A stretch of 64,000 bases of DNA from Dioscorea cayenensis subsp. rotundata. Its lineage: Eukaryota > Streptophyta > Magnoliopsida > Dioscoreales > Dioscoreaceae. The notes beneath the pieces are model-generated. The model was not told where the DNA came from, made no database searches, and saw only the letters and a list, made by a program, of their open reading frames with translations. Of this stretch, positions 11,762 to 24,279 are shown one piece after another; position 1 is the first letter of the stretch, and every line of letters begins with the position of its first letter. Position numbers and translations under genes: made by a program. Where the stretch lies: contig NC_052482.1 in assembly GCF_009730915.1 (NCBI RefSeq), forward strand, positions 19,126,345-19,190,344, given 5' to 3'.

Positions 11762-12399
11762 TAGGGATAGGCACGGGGTGGGGCGGAGACCGGGAGTATC
11801 TCTCCACTCACTCTCCCATCTCGAGCATGGATTCCCTGTCCCCACCCCAATTGGGGAATCGGGGAGGAGGAAGCCCCCACTACAAGCACCACCGGGATCC
11901 CCACGGGGTGAAAATCTCCGCTCCGGTCACCCAACACAATTTTTTCTTTTAAAAAATCCACTAATTTAATATTTAAATTCATGAACTTAAAATCTTAGAT
12001 ATTAATTAAGATTCATCTTTATTAATAACAAACATGATATTATATTATATATTTTTTAATTTTTATTTTAACACATTTCTTACAAAAATCCAATAATCTA
12101 AAGAAAAAAAATCCATAAAATTAGGTATTAATTGAGACTAATCATTATTAATAACAAACATTGTATTATATTATATATATATATTTTTATTTTTTATTTC
12201 AATAAATATATTATTATATATATATAATATTTCGGGGCGGGGACTCTACGGGGCGGGAAGATCACTCCCCGCCCCCGCCCCACTACGGTGACCGGGGAGT
12301 TTTATTCCCCCACCCCCGTCCCCGTGAGAGAGAAAACTGGGGATTCCCCGCTCAAAACGGAGCGATCGGGGAGGGGACTCGCCCTCATGCCCATCCCTA
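11762..12399. mobile_element. hAT-type MITE with CCCCG-rich subterminal blocks
   Basis: The termini TAGGGATAGGCA and, reversed, TAGGGATGGGCA lie between CATTCTTC (11754-11761) and CATTCTTT (12400-12407), an 8-bp duplication with one mismatch. Subterminal DNA consists of repeated GGGGCGGGG/CCCCGCCCC motifs; the core is AT-rich. The short frames at 11761-11982 on both strands are artefacts of the G/C repeats. Confidence 0.75.
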
Positions 12400-12407
12400 C
12401 ATTCTTT

Positions 12408-12990
12408 AATCATACATAGATATTTTTTTCTCTATTTTTTAAAAAAATTATTTCATCGTGCAACATTTTTTTCTGGATATCTTCACTTGCTTGGCCCACA
12501 AATTCTTTTTTAATAGTTTTATTATGCAGATTATTCAAAGCTCAATGGTAAAGTAATGAAGTGGAAGGGACCCATAAGAAGACCTTGCCCTTTAAGTGGG
12601 TGGAGGACTTGATTATGTCTTCTTCCTTGAAGCTCCTCACCTCCTAAAGAAAAATTTCTTTCAGTAGAGATGACACGAGTCTATTATGTATTTAGTATTA
12701 TTCAAAAGGTTCATTGAAACGAAATTCATGAACGAATAAATAAATACAAATTAATTAAATATATTTCATTATTTTGATATATATAAAACTCCATTTTATA
12801 ACTTTTCCTTTGAAAATTTCATTGCCAATTGTGTATAAAAGGTTAACTCCAACTCATTTACTAAAAAGGGTTAAAAAGTTTTTTTAATTAAAAATAGAAG
12901 TTATATGATCTATTTTAAATTAAAAAAAAATCATATTTTTCTTAAAACATTCTCATATCTTGTATCTAACTCCCAAGATATCTTGTATCT
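12408..12990. other. intergenic DNA
   Basis: AT-rich and without reading frames or repeats I can name. Confidence 0.5.
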
Positions 12991-12996
12991 TACTCT

Positions 12997-13540
12997 CAAT
13001 GCCGTTTGGTTGAGGGTAATATTAGATTACCCCGGAAAATACAGACCAGATAATCTTATATTATACCGTTTGGTTATATAGAATGAGAATATCATATTCC
13101 CGGAATATAATAACTTGACTAATATTATTGGGGATGCGATTACCAACTTAATAGGTGATAATTTGGAGGAATGTGAATTTCTTTCCCGTTACACCCTTCA
13201 AATTCAATAAAATCTCAGGAATATTAAAATTTTCAAAAATTGATTGTACTTTTCAAAAATTATGATAGAATATCTTTAATTACATCTATAATGTTTAAGT
13301 AGTTTGTTTTGAAACCAGTCATACATTTTATATGAAAAATATACTCATCCAAACATTTGGATGAAGATAAAAATCATTTGAGATTATTTTTTTCAAATAT
13401 AAAGTTAGAGAATTAGAATAAGGAATTTTGAGAAAAAATAATTTGCAATGAAAGATTCCTTGCGCATATTCCCGTCAACCTGAGCTGGGATTCATATTTC
13501 TCATAATACTAATATAAGATTCTGTGAATCAAACGACCTC
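12997..13540. mobile_element. possible PIF/Harbinger-type MITE
   Basis: The left boundary reads AATGCCGTTTGGTTGAGG and the inverted right boundary GAGGTCGTTTGATTCAC. TTA lies near both sides (12990-12992 and 13541-13543). The ends do not align perfectly, so the exact left border is uncertain. Confidence 0.4.
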
Positions 13541-13939
13541 TTAATGATATTTATTACAAGAAAAATTATATATTAATAATATGGTAAAAAATTTATTTTG
13601 TTTAAAGTTACAACATTAAGAGTTGTTATAAGTATAACTCCGTTAAAGTAAAAAATAAAAAATGCTCTTTATTTAATTACTCTTCAAATTATTTTTTTAA
13701 TTTTATTTTTATGAATCAATAATTAATTGTAGTATCAAACTTATTCTCATGAATGTTTCACTAACAATTATCAAATATTTTAAAATTGAATATATTGTAA
13801 GAATAATTAGTTGATTTTAAGTACTTTTTAAATTTAATTATAATTTTTTAAAATAATAAAATTATAGAAATAAAATAGGAAAGTAATTATACTTACTAAA
13901 ATTAAAGTATATTAATTTTACTCTGTTTATTTAAAAAAT
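13541..13939. other. very AT-rich intergenic DNA
   Basis: Nothing recognisable beyond A/T homopolymers. Confidence 0.5.
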
Positions 13940-14222
13940 TTCATGGCAAAATCCGTGCCAAATTTAACAATTGTTGTTGCAAATTTGCAACAAATATATT
14001 TGTTGCAAATATTTGTTTCACCGTTTTAAATTCATCACAATTTTGTTGCAAAAATGGTTGCAAATTCGTTTTAAATAATTTTTCCAAAGAATTTTTTTCT
14101 ATCACATATATATTCGGTTGCAAATTTTTTAATCCGTTGCAAATTGTTACAAATCTATCATAAAATTGCAAGATTTATTCCGTTGCAATTATCGGTTACA
14201 AAATTGTATTTTTGTAGTAATT
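13940..14222 (-). mobile_element. probable terminal fragment of a CACTA-type transposon
   Basis: The minus strand begins TTACTACAAAAATACAATTT, close to the CACTACAAGAAAA terminus of CACTA elements with the first bases changed. It is followed by many copies of TTGCAAC/GTTGCAA in both orientations, the subterminal repeats expected of CACTA ends. The frame at 13941-14171 is a read through these repeats. Only one end is present. Confidence 0.45.
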
Positions 14223-15058
14223 GAATGATACACCAAAACCTTTCATAAATTTGTTCTTATCTCTTTAGACATCTCTATAAATATATCACTTAATTATAAC
14301 AGGCATGCATGCACCATGTGATTTGACTCATGTTGGAAGAACATTCAAACTTAGCTAAGTTAATTACAATATATTACTTAACATACATGCATCCATCATA
14401 ATCATCCACCAACTCCCCTCCTCTCTAATATCCTTTCTAATGATAAATATTTAGTGATAATTAACTAATTAACCACATACTTGTCCTTAAGATAGAACCT
14501 AAGGAAAGTTAATTAAGGCTCTAATATTTTGATAGTCTTTGCTGAATGAAGACTGGTTGTGATCTCATGAAGTTGATTTAAAAGTTGAAGGGATATCTTG
14601 GGTCCATGCACCTCACAAGACTGGTTATGATGTCAAGAAGAAAGAAGAGTTCTTCGCATGCACGGCCCAAAGGATACACTCTAGTTCTCGGTCCACACAC
14701 AACGTGGCAATTCTAGGTTAATTGACATTATTAGAGATTGTAATTATCATTATGTAAACAATTATGTATGTCATGATATAATCGGTTAGAATTAAATGTG
14801 TTCAGACTTTTTTTTCCCCTTCTAGTAACAAATGCTTTCAAAACAACAGACAGAATCTCAAAAGACCTAATATAATTTCAGTTGATTTAGAGATTACTAT
14901 ATATTTTAAATGAGTTAAAAAAGAGGGCAGTAAATTGATGAAGAAAACAATCCTAGCATCTTAACTATCAAAGTTATTTTATAATTCATTTATAATTGAT
15001 TTTTTTTAAAAAAAATTCCAATGTTCGGCACAAAATTGTTTTTCGATTAATATAATTT
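14223..15058. other. intergenic DNA
   Basis: No reading frames. The patch at 14511-14750 is less AT-rich than its surroundings but encodes nothing recognisable. Confidence 0.5.
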
Positions 15059-15210
15059 TGTTGAGAAATAGAACAAAGATCAAAAGGAAAACCTGAAAGC
15101 AATCACACAAAGACCCGAGATTTAACGAGGTGTGGCATAGTATGCCTACGTTCTCGGGAGAGGAGCGGCTATCGATTCTCTTATTAGAAAAATTAGGGTT
15201 ACATATTACA

Positions 15211-15289
<79 letters not shown>

Positions 15290-15416
15290 TACCTGGTTCA
15301 ATTTTCCAAAATACCCCTATACTGCATCTTGTGGGGCGTTGTCCCCACATCCTCAACCCATCTTGTTGTCTCCCCCAATGGTCGCCCATTCACCCCTTGT
15401 ATATGAGCCATATACA
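15059..15416 (-). repeat. 3' LTR of the copia element
   Basis: Begins TGTTGAGAAATAGAACAAAG and ends CCATATACA, matching 19556-19874. It includes a (TA)n tract of about 75 bp at 15208-15283 that is much shorter in the other LTR, so the tract has changed length since insertion. The YIYIYI frames here are not genes. Confidence 0.85.
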
Positions 15417-15479
15417 ACAATCTCAACCCTAGCGAATATACCCCATGGAGATAGAAAAGCGGGAGCTTCTCATTATCTA

Positions 15480-16250
15480 GGTTGGGTGCCATGCCTTCTT
15501 AGCATTTACAGACATAAATAAATGCTTGAACTTCTTTGTAGTTATTGTCTTTGTGAATATATCAGCTGCATTCTCTGAGATGTGAATCTTCTCTAATTAT
15601 AATATCTGACCAGATGCCACCAATTCCCTGATTTTATGAAATCTTACCTCAATGTGTTTGGTTCTAGCATGATAGACTTGATTCTTTGCCAAGTAGATTG
15701 CACTCTGACTGTCACAATACAATCTAACTCCACCTTGTTCAATACCCAATTCTCTGAATAGCCTTGTAAGCTATAAAGCTTCTTTAGTGGCCTCTGCAAT
15801 TGCAATATATTCTGCCTCAGTCGTGGACAATGCGACAATAGACTGAACAATAGACTTCCAACAAATAGGCCTTCCTACGAGAGTAAAGACATCCCTATAG
15901 TAGACCTCATGTCATCCAAATCTCTGCATAATCGAATCCACATACCCCTCAACTAAAAGAATTACCCTCTTCATCGCCAAACACAAGGCCATAATCATGC
16001 GAGTGCCTTTTGAGATACACGAAAATCCACTTGATCGCTTCCTAATGTTGCTTACCGAGGGCTTTGCCATGAACTTCTCGACTTGACAAATAGCATGCAC
16101 CAAATCTGGCCTTGTACAAACCATAGCATACATTAAGCAACCAATTGGACAAGCATAAGGAACTGAAGACATACCTTCAACCTCACTTTCTAGTTTTGGC
16201 GTTGATCTTAAGAAAAGTCGAAGTGGGTAGCCAATGGAGTGCAAACTCGT
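15480..16250 (-). pseudogene. copia RNase H and end of reverse transcriptase
   Basis: The broken minus-strand frames give TEAEYIA, then YCDSQSAIYLAKNQVYHART and KHIEVRFHKIRELV, the RNase H core of copia polyproteins. Upstream (15912-16244) is a segment with the usual GCLMYAMVCTRPDLVHA motif. Several stops and frame changes are present. Confidence 0.8.
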
Positions 16251-17303
16251 TTTGCTCCCGCTTTCATGCCAAATTTGTCCAATACCTTCTCAACAAAAAT
16301 TCTATTGAGATAACCACGGTTTCCTTTAGCTTCTATCCTCGCATATTTTCATACTAAGAATCTTCTTTGCAGCTCCAAAATCTTTCATATCAAACTCCTT
16401 CCCCAATTAGGCTTTCAATTCTATCACATCACTCATATTCTTCGCAGCAACTAATATATCATCCACATACAGTAATAGAAAAATAATGGAACAATCATCA
16501 AGGTTTCAAACATAAACACAACAATTATACTCACAATGCTTATAGCCAATCTGGATTATGTACTACAAATCGAACTATTTGTAGCATTTCCGTGCAGATT
16601 GCTTCAAACCATAGAGTGATCTATTTAGGCTATAAACCAACTGCTCCTGCCCAGGGTTGAACAAAACCTTGTAGTTGCTCCATGTAAATCTGTTCCTCCG
16701 AATCACCATGAAGGAAAGTTGTCTTCACATCCATCTGCTCTAAGTGTAGATCCCATCTGGCTACCAAACCTAACACCACTCGGATAGAAATATGTCTGAC
16801 CACAGTGAAAAGATCTCATCATAGTCTATCCCTTATGCTGTGAATACCCCTTTGCCACTAATCTAGCCTTGAACTTTTTCCTTTTTTTCTAATACTGACT
16901 GTTTTCTTTTGGAGACCCACTTGCACCCAATAGCCCGCTTCCCTGGAGGAAGTTCAACCAGCTCCTAAGTCTTGTTTTTATGGAGAAACTCTATCTCTTC
17001 AACCATAGCACCAAGCCACTTATCTTTATTTTGATTACTCATACGTTCTTGGAAAGTAAAGAAGTAGGATTTGCATCACTAACTATTAAGTGCAAAAGCA
17101 ACTAAATCCTCAAAACCATACCTGGTTGATGGCTTAATTGTGCGTTTGGGTCTTCCTAGTTCACCATCTAAAACTAATCTTTCTTCTCTTGAACTTGAAC
17201 TCTCAGCCTTTTCAGATTGTTGTAGTTCCATCTCCACCTCCACTGTATTTTCTTTATTTTTTACTAAAATCGGAACATGATTTCTACCATTTTCCTGCAA
17301 CAT
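16251..17303 (-). pseudogene. copia reverse transcriptase
   Basis: The catalytic YVDD motif is intact at 16458-16469 (LLYVDDILV), preceded by RSLYGLKQ. The N-terminal part at 17079-17303 carries GRPKRTIKPSTRYGFEDLVA, the usual linker between integrase and RT. Stops interrupt the frame throughout. Confidence 0.8.
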
Positions 17304-17335
17304 TGACTGCTAATCAAATACTGTATCTCTACTGA

Positions 17336-18412
17336 TCAACATCTTTTTTTCCACTGGATCCCATAACTTATAACCTTTGACCCTTTTATATAGCCCAAGA
17401 ATATGCACCTCTTAGACTTCGGATCAAGCTTGGACCTCTCATCACCAGGAATATGCACATAGGTTGGACCTCCAACGATTTTCAATCCTAAAAAATCATC
17501 TTCATTACATGTCCACACTTCTTCTATAGTTTGTCCATCCAATGAGGTTTGCGGTGATCTGTTAAGTAGGTAACACGCTATATTAACTACTTCTAACCAG
17601 AAACTCTTAGGAATCCCTGCATTCAACCTCAAGTAACGTGTCTTTTCAGCAATAGACCAATTCATCCTTTCCGAAATACCGTTCTGTTGAGGTGTTTTGT
17701 GAATTGTGAAGTGTCTCTGAATGCCATGCTCCTCACAAAATTTCATAAACTGTGAATCTATATATTCTACACCATTATTTGATCTCAGATATTTGACCTT
17801 TTTGTAGTCTGATTTTCAATCTCTGCTTTCTAGACTTTGAACTTTGAGAAAACTTCATATTTCTACTTCATAAAGTATACCTAGGCCTTCAGTGAAAAAA
17901 ATCATCAATAAAAGTCGTGAAATACTGAGATCTGCCTAACGACATGTCTCTAGTCGGCCCCCACACATTAGAATGCACATAATCAAGAATACCATCGGTT
18001 TTGTGTTTACCAACCTTGAACTTCACTTTGGATTGTTTTCCCAGTAAACAGTACTTGCAGCAGTCTAACTTACAACAACTAACTCCCTTCAGTAAACCTC
18101 TTTTATGAAGAGCAACCATCCCACTTTCATTGAGATGACCTAATCTCATGTGCCAAAAAAAAAAGTATTGTCATGATCTGATTCTGCAATTACTACTCCA
18201 CCTACAACTATACTATCAATCAATCTGTAGATGTTCCCAGCGCTCCTCTTTCCCTTCATCACTATCAGTGCACCCATGCTCACCCTAATATAATCATCCT
18301 CGGTTTTGTAGTCAAAACCGTTCGCATGCAATGTGACGAGTGAGATCAGATTCTTCTTCAATTTTGGAACGTGCTTGACATCATACACAACACAAACAAC
18401 ACCATCATGCAT
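17336..18412 (-). pseudogene. copia gag-pre-integrase and integrase
   Basis: Pieces at 18146-18412, 17889-18149 and 17336-17746 encode the protease/pre-integrase linker, the zinc-binding pre-integrase domain (MRLGHLNESGM...CKYCLLGKQ), the first catalytic stretch (YVHSNVWGPT) and the last (TPQQNGISERMN). The DVWGP aspartate position reads NVWGP. Frames are shifted between the pieces. Confidence 0.8.
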
Positions 18413-18704
18413 CTGAATTTTGATTTATCTATTTCTAGCAACAACACAGGCCTTGTTGTTGCCCATGTAGATGAAAACAAAACTGTCAGATGGATATGAG
18501 CTGAACTAGTCCTTGTTGGGGGTCATATGAAACGAGTAACTAGTATCCAGAATCCAAGAATTTGATGGCTAACATGATGAAACTGAAAGAATATCTCTAT
18601 CACTACAATATAAATCATTGTTCTGAGCAATATTCGTAGATTTTGATCAAACATCTGTCTTCTCATCAAGCTACTTTTTCTTCATTGGACAATCCTTTCG
18701 AATA

Positions 18705-18732
18705 TAGCCAAACTGCTGACATCTATAGCATT
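18705..18732 (-). pseudogene. copia zinc knuckle with altered histidine
   Basis: The minus strand reads CYRCQQFGYIRKDC. The spacing is right for CX2CX4HX4C, but the histidine has become tyrosine (TAT), which would weaken zinc binding. Confidence 0.65.
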
Positions 18733-18737
18733 CTGTT

Positions 18738-18880
18738 GGTGTGATTTTTATAATGCAAGTATACGCTATCGCAAACAAGTAATATAATCATAAGATAGTA
18801 TCGTCCCACGAGGATTGAGTTTGTTAATTACCAAAATTACTAACCCTAATTCTACTTTACTAATGACATGGAATTTCTTT
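18738..18880. repeat. foreign repeat fragment inside the copia gag
   Basis: About 140 bp (GTGATTTTTATAATGCAAGT ... ATCGTCCCACGAGGATTG) separates the gag C-terminus from the zinc knuckle and does not read as gag in any frame. It looks like part of another LTR-type repeat inserted or recombined here. Confidence 0.4.
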
Positions 18881-18917
18881 TTCTGAAACTGTCATTTCCT
18901 TGCCTTCTTCCACGTTT

Positions 18918-19538
18918 CTAATTCTCGTTCACATAGAGTCCTTCAGTCACAGAACCCTCAGAAATATTCTGTTTGGGCTGGTTGTGGGCTAATAGTACAG
19001 TAGTAATCTCATCAACCTTGATCGTATCCTTCCCCCATGTGAGTGTCGTCACCATGTGCTCATACGAAAGCGGTAAAGAACACAACAATATCATTGCCTT
19101 ATCCTTATCTTCAATCCTAACCACGATTCTTAGCAAATCGCTAATTGTTTGAATGAAGAAGTTGATATGTGCCACCAAATCTCCACTTTCTTACATCTTC
19201 AACCCGTATAGCTTCTTCTTCAAATGCAGTTTATTCGTCAAAGATCTTAACATATACCAGGCTTCCAATTTCTTCCAAACCTCCACTACAGATGAGAGAT
19301 GCATGACGTGATATAACACATCATCTGCCAAACAAAGCCAAATTACTGCCGCCGCTCTTGCATGCAATTCCTGCCAATTGGCATCGTCCATGCCTTGAGG
19401 TTTAGTCTCCCACAAAGCTTTCAACATCCCTTGCCGCATCAACAGATTGTTGACCCTCCGTTGCCATAAGCTGAAGTTTCCAGTTCCATCGAACTTTCCC
19501 ACATCAAGCTTCGCATCGGGTTTCATCATCTTCAACAA
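18918..19538 (-). pseudogene. copia gag, N-terminal part
   Basis: The frames at 19191-19538 and 18918-19178 give a UBN2-type gag: FDGTGNFSLWQRRVNNLL, then IWLCLADDVLYHV, then LLCSLPLSYEHMVTTL. A break near 19185 divides the domain. The start MLKMMKPDAK lies just inside the primer-binding site, as expected. Confidence 0.8.
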
Positions 19539-19540
19539 AT

Positions 19541-19555
19541 CTCTCTAATACCAAT
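19541..19555 (-). other. copia primer-binding site
   Basis: The minus strand reads TTGGTATTAGAG immediately after the 5' LTR. This is one change from TGGTATCAGAG, complementary to the 3' end of initiator tRNA-Met, the primer used by most plant copia elements. Confidence 0.8.
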
Positions 19556-19707
19556 TGTTAAGAAATAGAACAATGATCAAAAGAAAAACCCGAAAGCAAT
19601 CACACAAAGACACAAGATTTAATGAGGTTCGGTAGAGTATGCCTACGTCCTCGGGAGCGGAGCATCTGTCAATTCTCTTATTAGAAAAATTAGGGTCACA
19701 TATTAGA

Positions 19708-19747
<40 letters not shown>

Positions 19748-19874
19748 CCTATCCGGTATAATTTACCAAAATACCCATGTACCATACTTCGGGGACGTTA
19801 CCCCGCACCCCCAATCCATCTTGTCGCCTCCTCCCAATAGCTGCCCGTTCACCCTTGTATATAAGCCATATACA
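19556..19874 (-). repeat. 5' LTR of the copia element
   Basis: Runs from TGTTAAGAAATAGAAC to CCATATACA (as read on the plus strand) and matches 15059-15416 base for base over long stretches, with scattered substitutions. A (TA)n tract lies at about 19711-19742. Confidence 0.85.
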
Positions 19875-20272
19875 ATAAATTTCCAGTGTTTTAAAAGTAG
19901 AACTGAATCAACATGTCTAATTTGGTTAACTGGGAGTCTAGAACTACTAAAAAAACATGGAAATAAAAAATCAGGGTTGAAACAATGAAACGTAGGTCCT
20001 AAACTAGATTTGCACACATTTTTCTCTCTAAAACTACGTGCCATGTAGTGCTTTGGACAAAAATAAATTAGAAAACATCAACAACCCCTACCATTTTTTT
20101 CAGAACTTAAAACATCAAAAACATGTTTTCCACCTGTCATTCTTCTTCAGTCAAGACCTTGATGGCAATTAATAGAATTGAACATCTTTCTTTGTTGTCT
20201 TTCATGTTTATAGTTTAATTTATAAAGATATGAATATGTTTGTGTTTCTTATTTATTAATTTCTTAATTGTG
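19875..20272. other. intergenic DNA
   Basis: No gene or repeat recognised between the copia element and the solo-LTR-like block. Confidence 0.5.
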
Positions 20273-21712
20273 TGTTAGGGCTGGAAGCTTAAGTTGGCAT
20301 TATATGACAACTAAGGAGATAACTTGGCAAGGTTAGTGACATGGGAAGATGATTTAGCAAAGAATGATGATGTGGCTTGAAAATTAAAAAACCATGGTTG
20401 GTGTTATATTTAGAGGATCTCTCAAGAAACCATATGAAGCTATATTTGGTAGGAGCTTGTGTTTGGAGGATTTCTCTCAATGAATCATTTGGAGAAATTC
20501 TATCTTTGGCAATGAGCATCAAGGTGAAAGAATTTCTCTTGAAGAGAAAGTTTATCTTAGATATGATTTAATCTATCTTCATAAAATTTATCTTTGGTAT
20601 TCTCTTTTCTCATGAGAGGTTTACTTCTAAAAGGAATGATCTATTGTTGGTAAGTATAAAAGATCATCAAGGATTGCATAGAGCTTAGTTTGGTGTGAAA
20701 CTATTTGAAGATACAAACTAACAAAAACAAGGGGAAGCCAACATGATCCTCACGACCATAATTAGCAAAGTAAATTGAAGGAAAGATCCAAAGCTATTTG
20801 CTGGCGAAGCTATCTATGGCAAGATTTGATAGAAGATTGAAGACGCAAGGTTAGATGAATGAAGATCATACTTGGATGATATTGAAGAGCTAAACTTGGA
20901 TAAGAGGATATCAAGTTTAGTAACAATATATTGGAAACCAAACTTGGATGAATGAAGATCAAGTTTGAAAATTTTGTTAATACCAAACTTCGATCAAGTT
21001 TAGAAAGAAGATCGAGAAGATCTTTGAAGGCCAACTTTGGTGAGATGGATTTGCGTCTTGGTGGGTGCGACCCGTGGGAGAAGGACTTGCTAATATGACG
21101 TGAGGAAGGATGCTAGCTAATTGCTGATAGCAGGAGCTCAGGAGGAGTGGACTGCGTCGATGTGAGCTGGAGCAATCGGGAGGGTTAAAGGTGTCGCAAG
21201 TCTTGTTGCAACGGGAGATGGAACTCAGTCAGGATCAGTACATGAGCCATGTTGCAAGCTCAGTTACAACTGGAGTTGCACCGTCTAACTTTGCAAGATA
21301 TCCAAGTTTGAAAGCCGCATAGAGTCTAAAAGAGAAGGCTTTGCTGGGACATAGGGACTTCCATATAAGGTATCCTGCTTTGAGATTTAGGATGTGTCTT
21401 GAGTGAGAGACCCTAGTATGTGGGTTGAGGAAAGTGGGCATTGGGCAATCTAGAGAGGGTATTCTTTGTTGTGTGTGAGAGAGAGTGAGTGAGTGTTGTA
21501 ACTCTTCTTTCTTTTCGTCTTTTAGTGGATTGTTTTCTCCTAGCTCGACCCTTCAAACTTAGGCAAGGTCATGCCGAACTGAGTAACTAATTTATGTCTC
21601 TCCTTTCTCTTGCATGATTGATTGTATGTGATTCCATTTCATGAGAGTTTAAGTGAAGATTATCACACTTCTACCCCTCCAGAACTAATAGTGTGTTTCA
21701 CATTCATATAAT
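20273..21712 (+). mobile_element. probable solo LTR of a retrotransposon
   Basis: A less AT-rich 1.4-kb block begins TGTTAGGGCTGGAAGC and ends TAGTGTGTTTCACA. Near its right end it has the layout of plant LTRs: a leader GTGTTGTAACTCTTC, then TAGTGGATTGTTTTCTCCTA with AAACTTAGGCAAGG and GCCGAACTGAGTAAC. No primer-binding site or polyprotein follows, so it would be a solo LTR. A matching target duplication was not found and the borders are approximate. Confidence 0.5.
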
Positions 21713-22513
21713 AATTTGAGGAGATTTGAAGTCTATATTTATGTTAGTTGATGTATTTAAAATTGATATGCTTGAATATTTATCTATATGTGACATAATA
21801 ACTTTTTCTATATATAAAAGTTAAAAATAAATTATTTTTTAATAAAATTATTAACCCCAATTTTTGCTGGTTGAACCCTTCTACTCATGGCCATAATCTT
21901 CTTCGAGTCAAAACTTGATCCGGTTCTAAAAGCCTCAATAATTTCACTTATCTTTGAGATCTCTACATTTTGAGTAAGTTTAAGAAGGCGATAGATAATT
22001 AATGTCAAAGGAAATGAATTTGTTTTTCTTAAGTTGGTCGATGATGAAACTTCAACATTGTAACCACCATGTTATCTTATTCAATTTGTATACAATTAAA
22101 TTTTTATATATTTGAATCCATATATTTAAACTCAAGTAAACATATAATTTGAGTGGGTAATAACTCATGCTTTTTCTGCTAACCCTTGTTTTTTTCCTTT
22201 CTCCTGTATCTAAAAATTTTTAACCATTGAACCATTTTTCCGAATCACGTTCATTTCTCTTCTTTTCTCATTACTTTAACTCAGGCATTTTTAAAAAAAT
22301 TGTTAATAAAGTTCCACAACAAATATATAATATATAAAAAAAATAAAGAAGAAGAAGAATCCTAAGATATAATTATATAATGTAATACTTTAATATAATA
22401 TGAATGCATACGATTACATTAGGACGTAGTACGTAAGTAGAGTTACTTGAATCAAATTAGATACAAGATTATAGCGGATTAAATAATTGCATATAAATGA
22501 TGCGATGTGGGAA

Positions 22514-22544
<31 letters not shown>

Positions 22545-23863
22545 GCTCATGGAAAAAGATGGATGATTTTTATACGTTTAATTATTTTTTTTAAAACTAA
22601 TATTAAATTAAAAATAAAAAGAAAAGTAATAACAAAATAATGAAGAAAAAAATATTTGCATTATATCAACGTGAGATTTGACATCAGTGTCCTATTTTTC
22701 TTCCCTCAATTAATTAATATATACATATACTTATGTTACCACTTTTATTAAAATGTGGTTATTTTTTATTTTTCTTTCAATTAAAATATTAGAAGTCCGA
22801 ATCCTATCTCTGTCTTATCAACATATATATATATATATATATATTAGGAAGCATATGCTATCATGATTCTATATAGCATAAGTTTTATTTATTAGAAATG
22901 CTTAAACAAATTTAATATGCCATGCTGTTATGAATCTGAATATCAAATCTTCAGATGAACTAATCAATCAATAGAAAGTCAATCAACAATCTCCATACAA
23001 CTCAAATTTATCAAGAAAAACTGATTAAACTTCAGAAATTCTCAGGATATGAGTTTATTTTAACATTCAAGCTAAGATCTCAGATCGAGACATTCCAAAT
23101 CAAATCACAAACAAAGTCTATCACATCATAGAGTTTAGAATATCATCATCAACCATCCAAGCAGAATGTAAGAACAAGAACAATTAACAAACTTAATGAA
23201 TAGCAAGAATTAAGATAATCAATCCGACGAGAAATCTTCATCAAATTCTTTCTCTCCTCCTCTGAATAGAGCCTCAAACTTCACTAATCCTCTCCCTCCT
23301 TTTCCCTTATTTTTCTCTATTTAAACCCCAGCAATAATCCGCCAAACGTGTGTTTCCATGTCTTTCTCTCCTTTTCTTTTCCAGATTCATCTCCACCGTT
23401 GGTTGCATAACAAACCTTCCCCATCTTGCTGTACACGTGGCGCTCAGGGCATTCTCCATCATTGATAACACCCTTTTTAATTCTATCCACCTGGCTTCCT
23501 CCCATTGGTTTAGAAGACAATTTATAGGGAGACATTACACATGCTCTATTTCATTCAAATAGGTTTTTCATTTACTAATATTGAGAGGTAAAGCAAATTA
23601 TATAGTGTTCTTAAAGTTGCACTTTGCAAATATTTCCATGCATGTAAAAAAAATCATAAAATAATTTATCGTATTGTACTTTGCAAATACTTTATTTTGA
23701 TGAATAAAAATCAAAATAAAAGTAAATAAAGTATATAAAGATGAAAAAGAAAAATGATGGACAAATGAAACGCAACAATAATAAAAGAACAAGACATAAT
23801 GGGCATCTCAATGTATTGGGCCCGGCCTTAAGGCCCATTTATATTGTGAGTTGGGCTGTAAAC

Positions 23864-23909
<46 letters not shown>

Positions 23910-24279
23910 ATAATTAAAGTTTTTATTTTGTGTGAATTTTTATTTTTTATTTCTATTCTACACCTAAAAGTTTACATTTTTTTAGCATTTAATTTTAACA
24001 AACTTTTTTTTTTAATTTTAATGATTTTTATATAACTATAATTTTTTTAGTAATTTTTAAAACAAACTAACTAAAGGACTGGCCCAACCCAGCACTAGAG
24101 GGCCCACGCCCAAACAAGGTGTGCTTTATTAAATTCTTAAAACTAATTATTTTTAGTCATGCTTTGTAAAATTGTTGATGATCTAATGCTGCTAACATCT
24201 ATTTTGTTATAAAGGAAGAAAGAAAGGAAATTAAATTCAAATTAAAATATAATTTGAAATGCAAGCAAAATAAAAATTA
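21713..24279. other. intergenic DNA with simple repeats
   Basis: TA microsatellites lie at 22519-22543 and 22822-22843, and an (ATT)n tract at about 23870-23906. The stretch 22850-23560 is richer in C and looks like part of an unidentified repeat or leader, but the short frames there (23317-23562) show no domain. No gene is supported. Confidence 0.45.

Larger units (their letters stand above)
15059..19874 (-). mobile_element. Ty1/copia LTR retrotransposon, decayed
   Basis: A 4.8-kb element on the minus strand. The LTRs are 19556-19874 (5') and 15059-15416 (3'), with a primer-binding site next to the 5' LTR. Gag, zinc knuckle, integrase, reverse transcriptase and RNase H follow in copia order (integrase before RT). 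Every frame is broken by stops and shifts, and the LTRs differ visibly from each other, so the insertion is old and cannot move by itself. No clear 5-bp target duplication was found. Confidence 0.85.

Noticed and set aside
15006-15521. Frames rich in YIYIYI on both strands
   Set aside because: They are produced by the (TA)n tract in the copia LTR.
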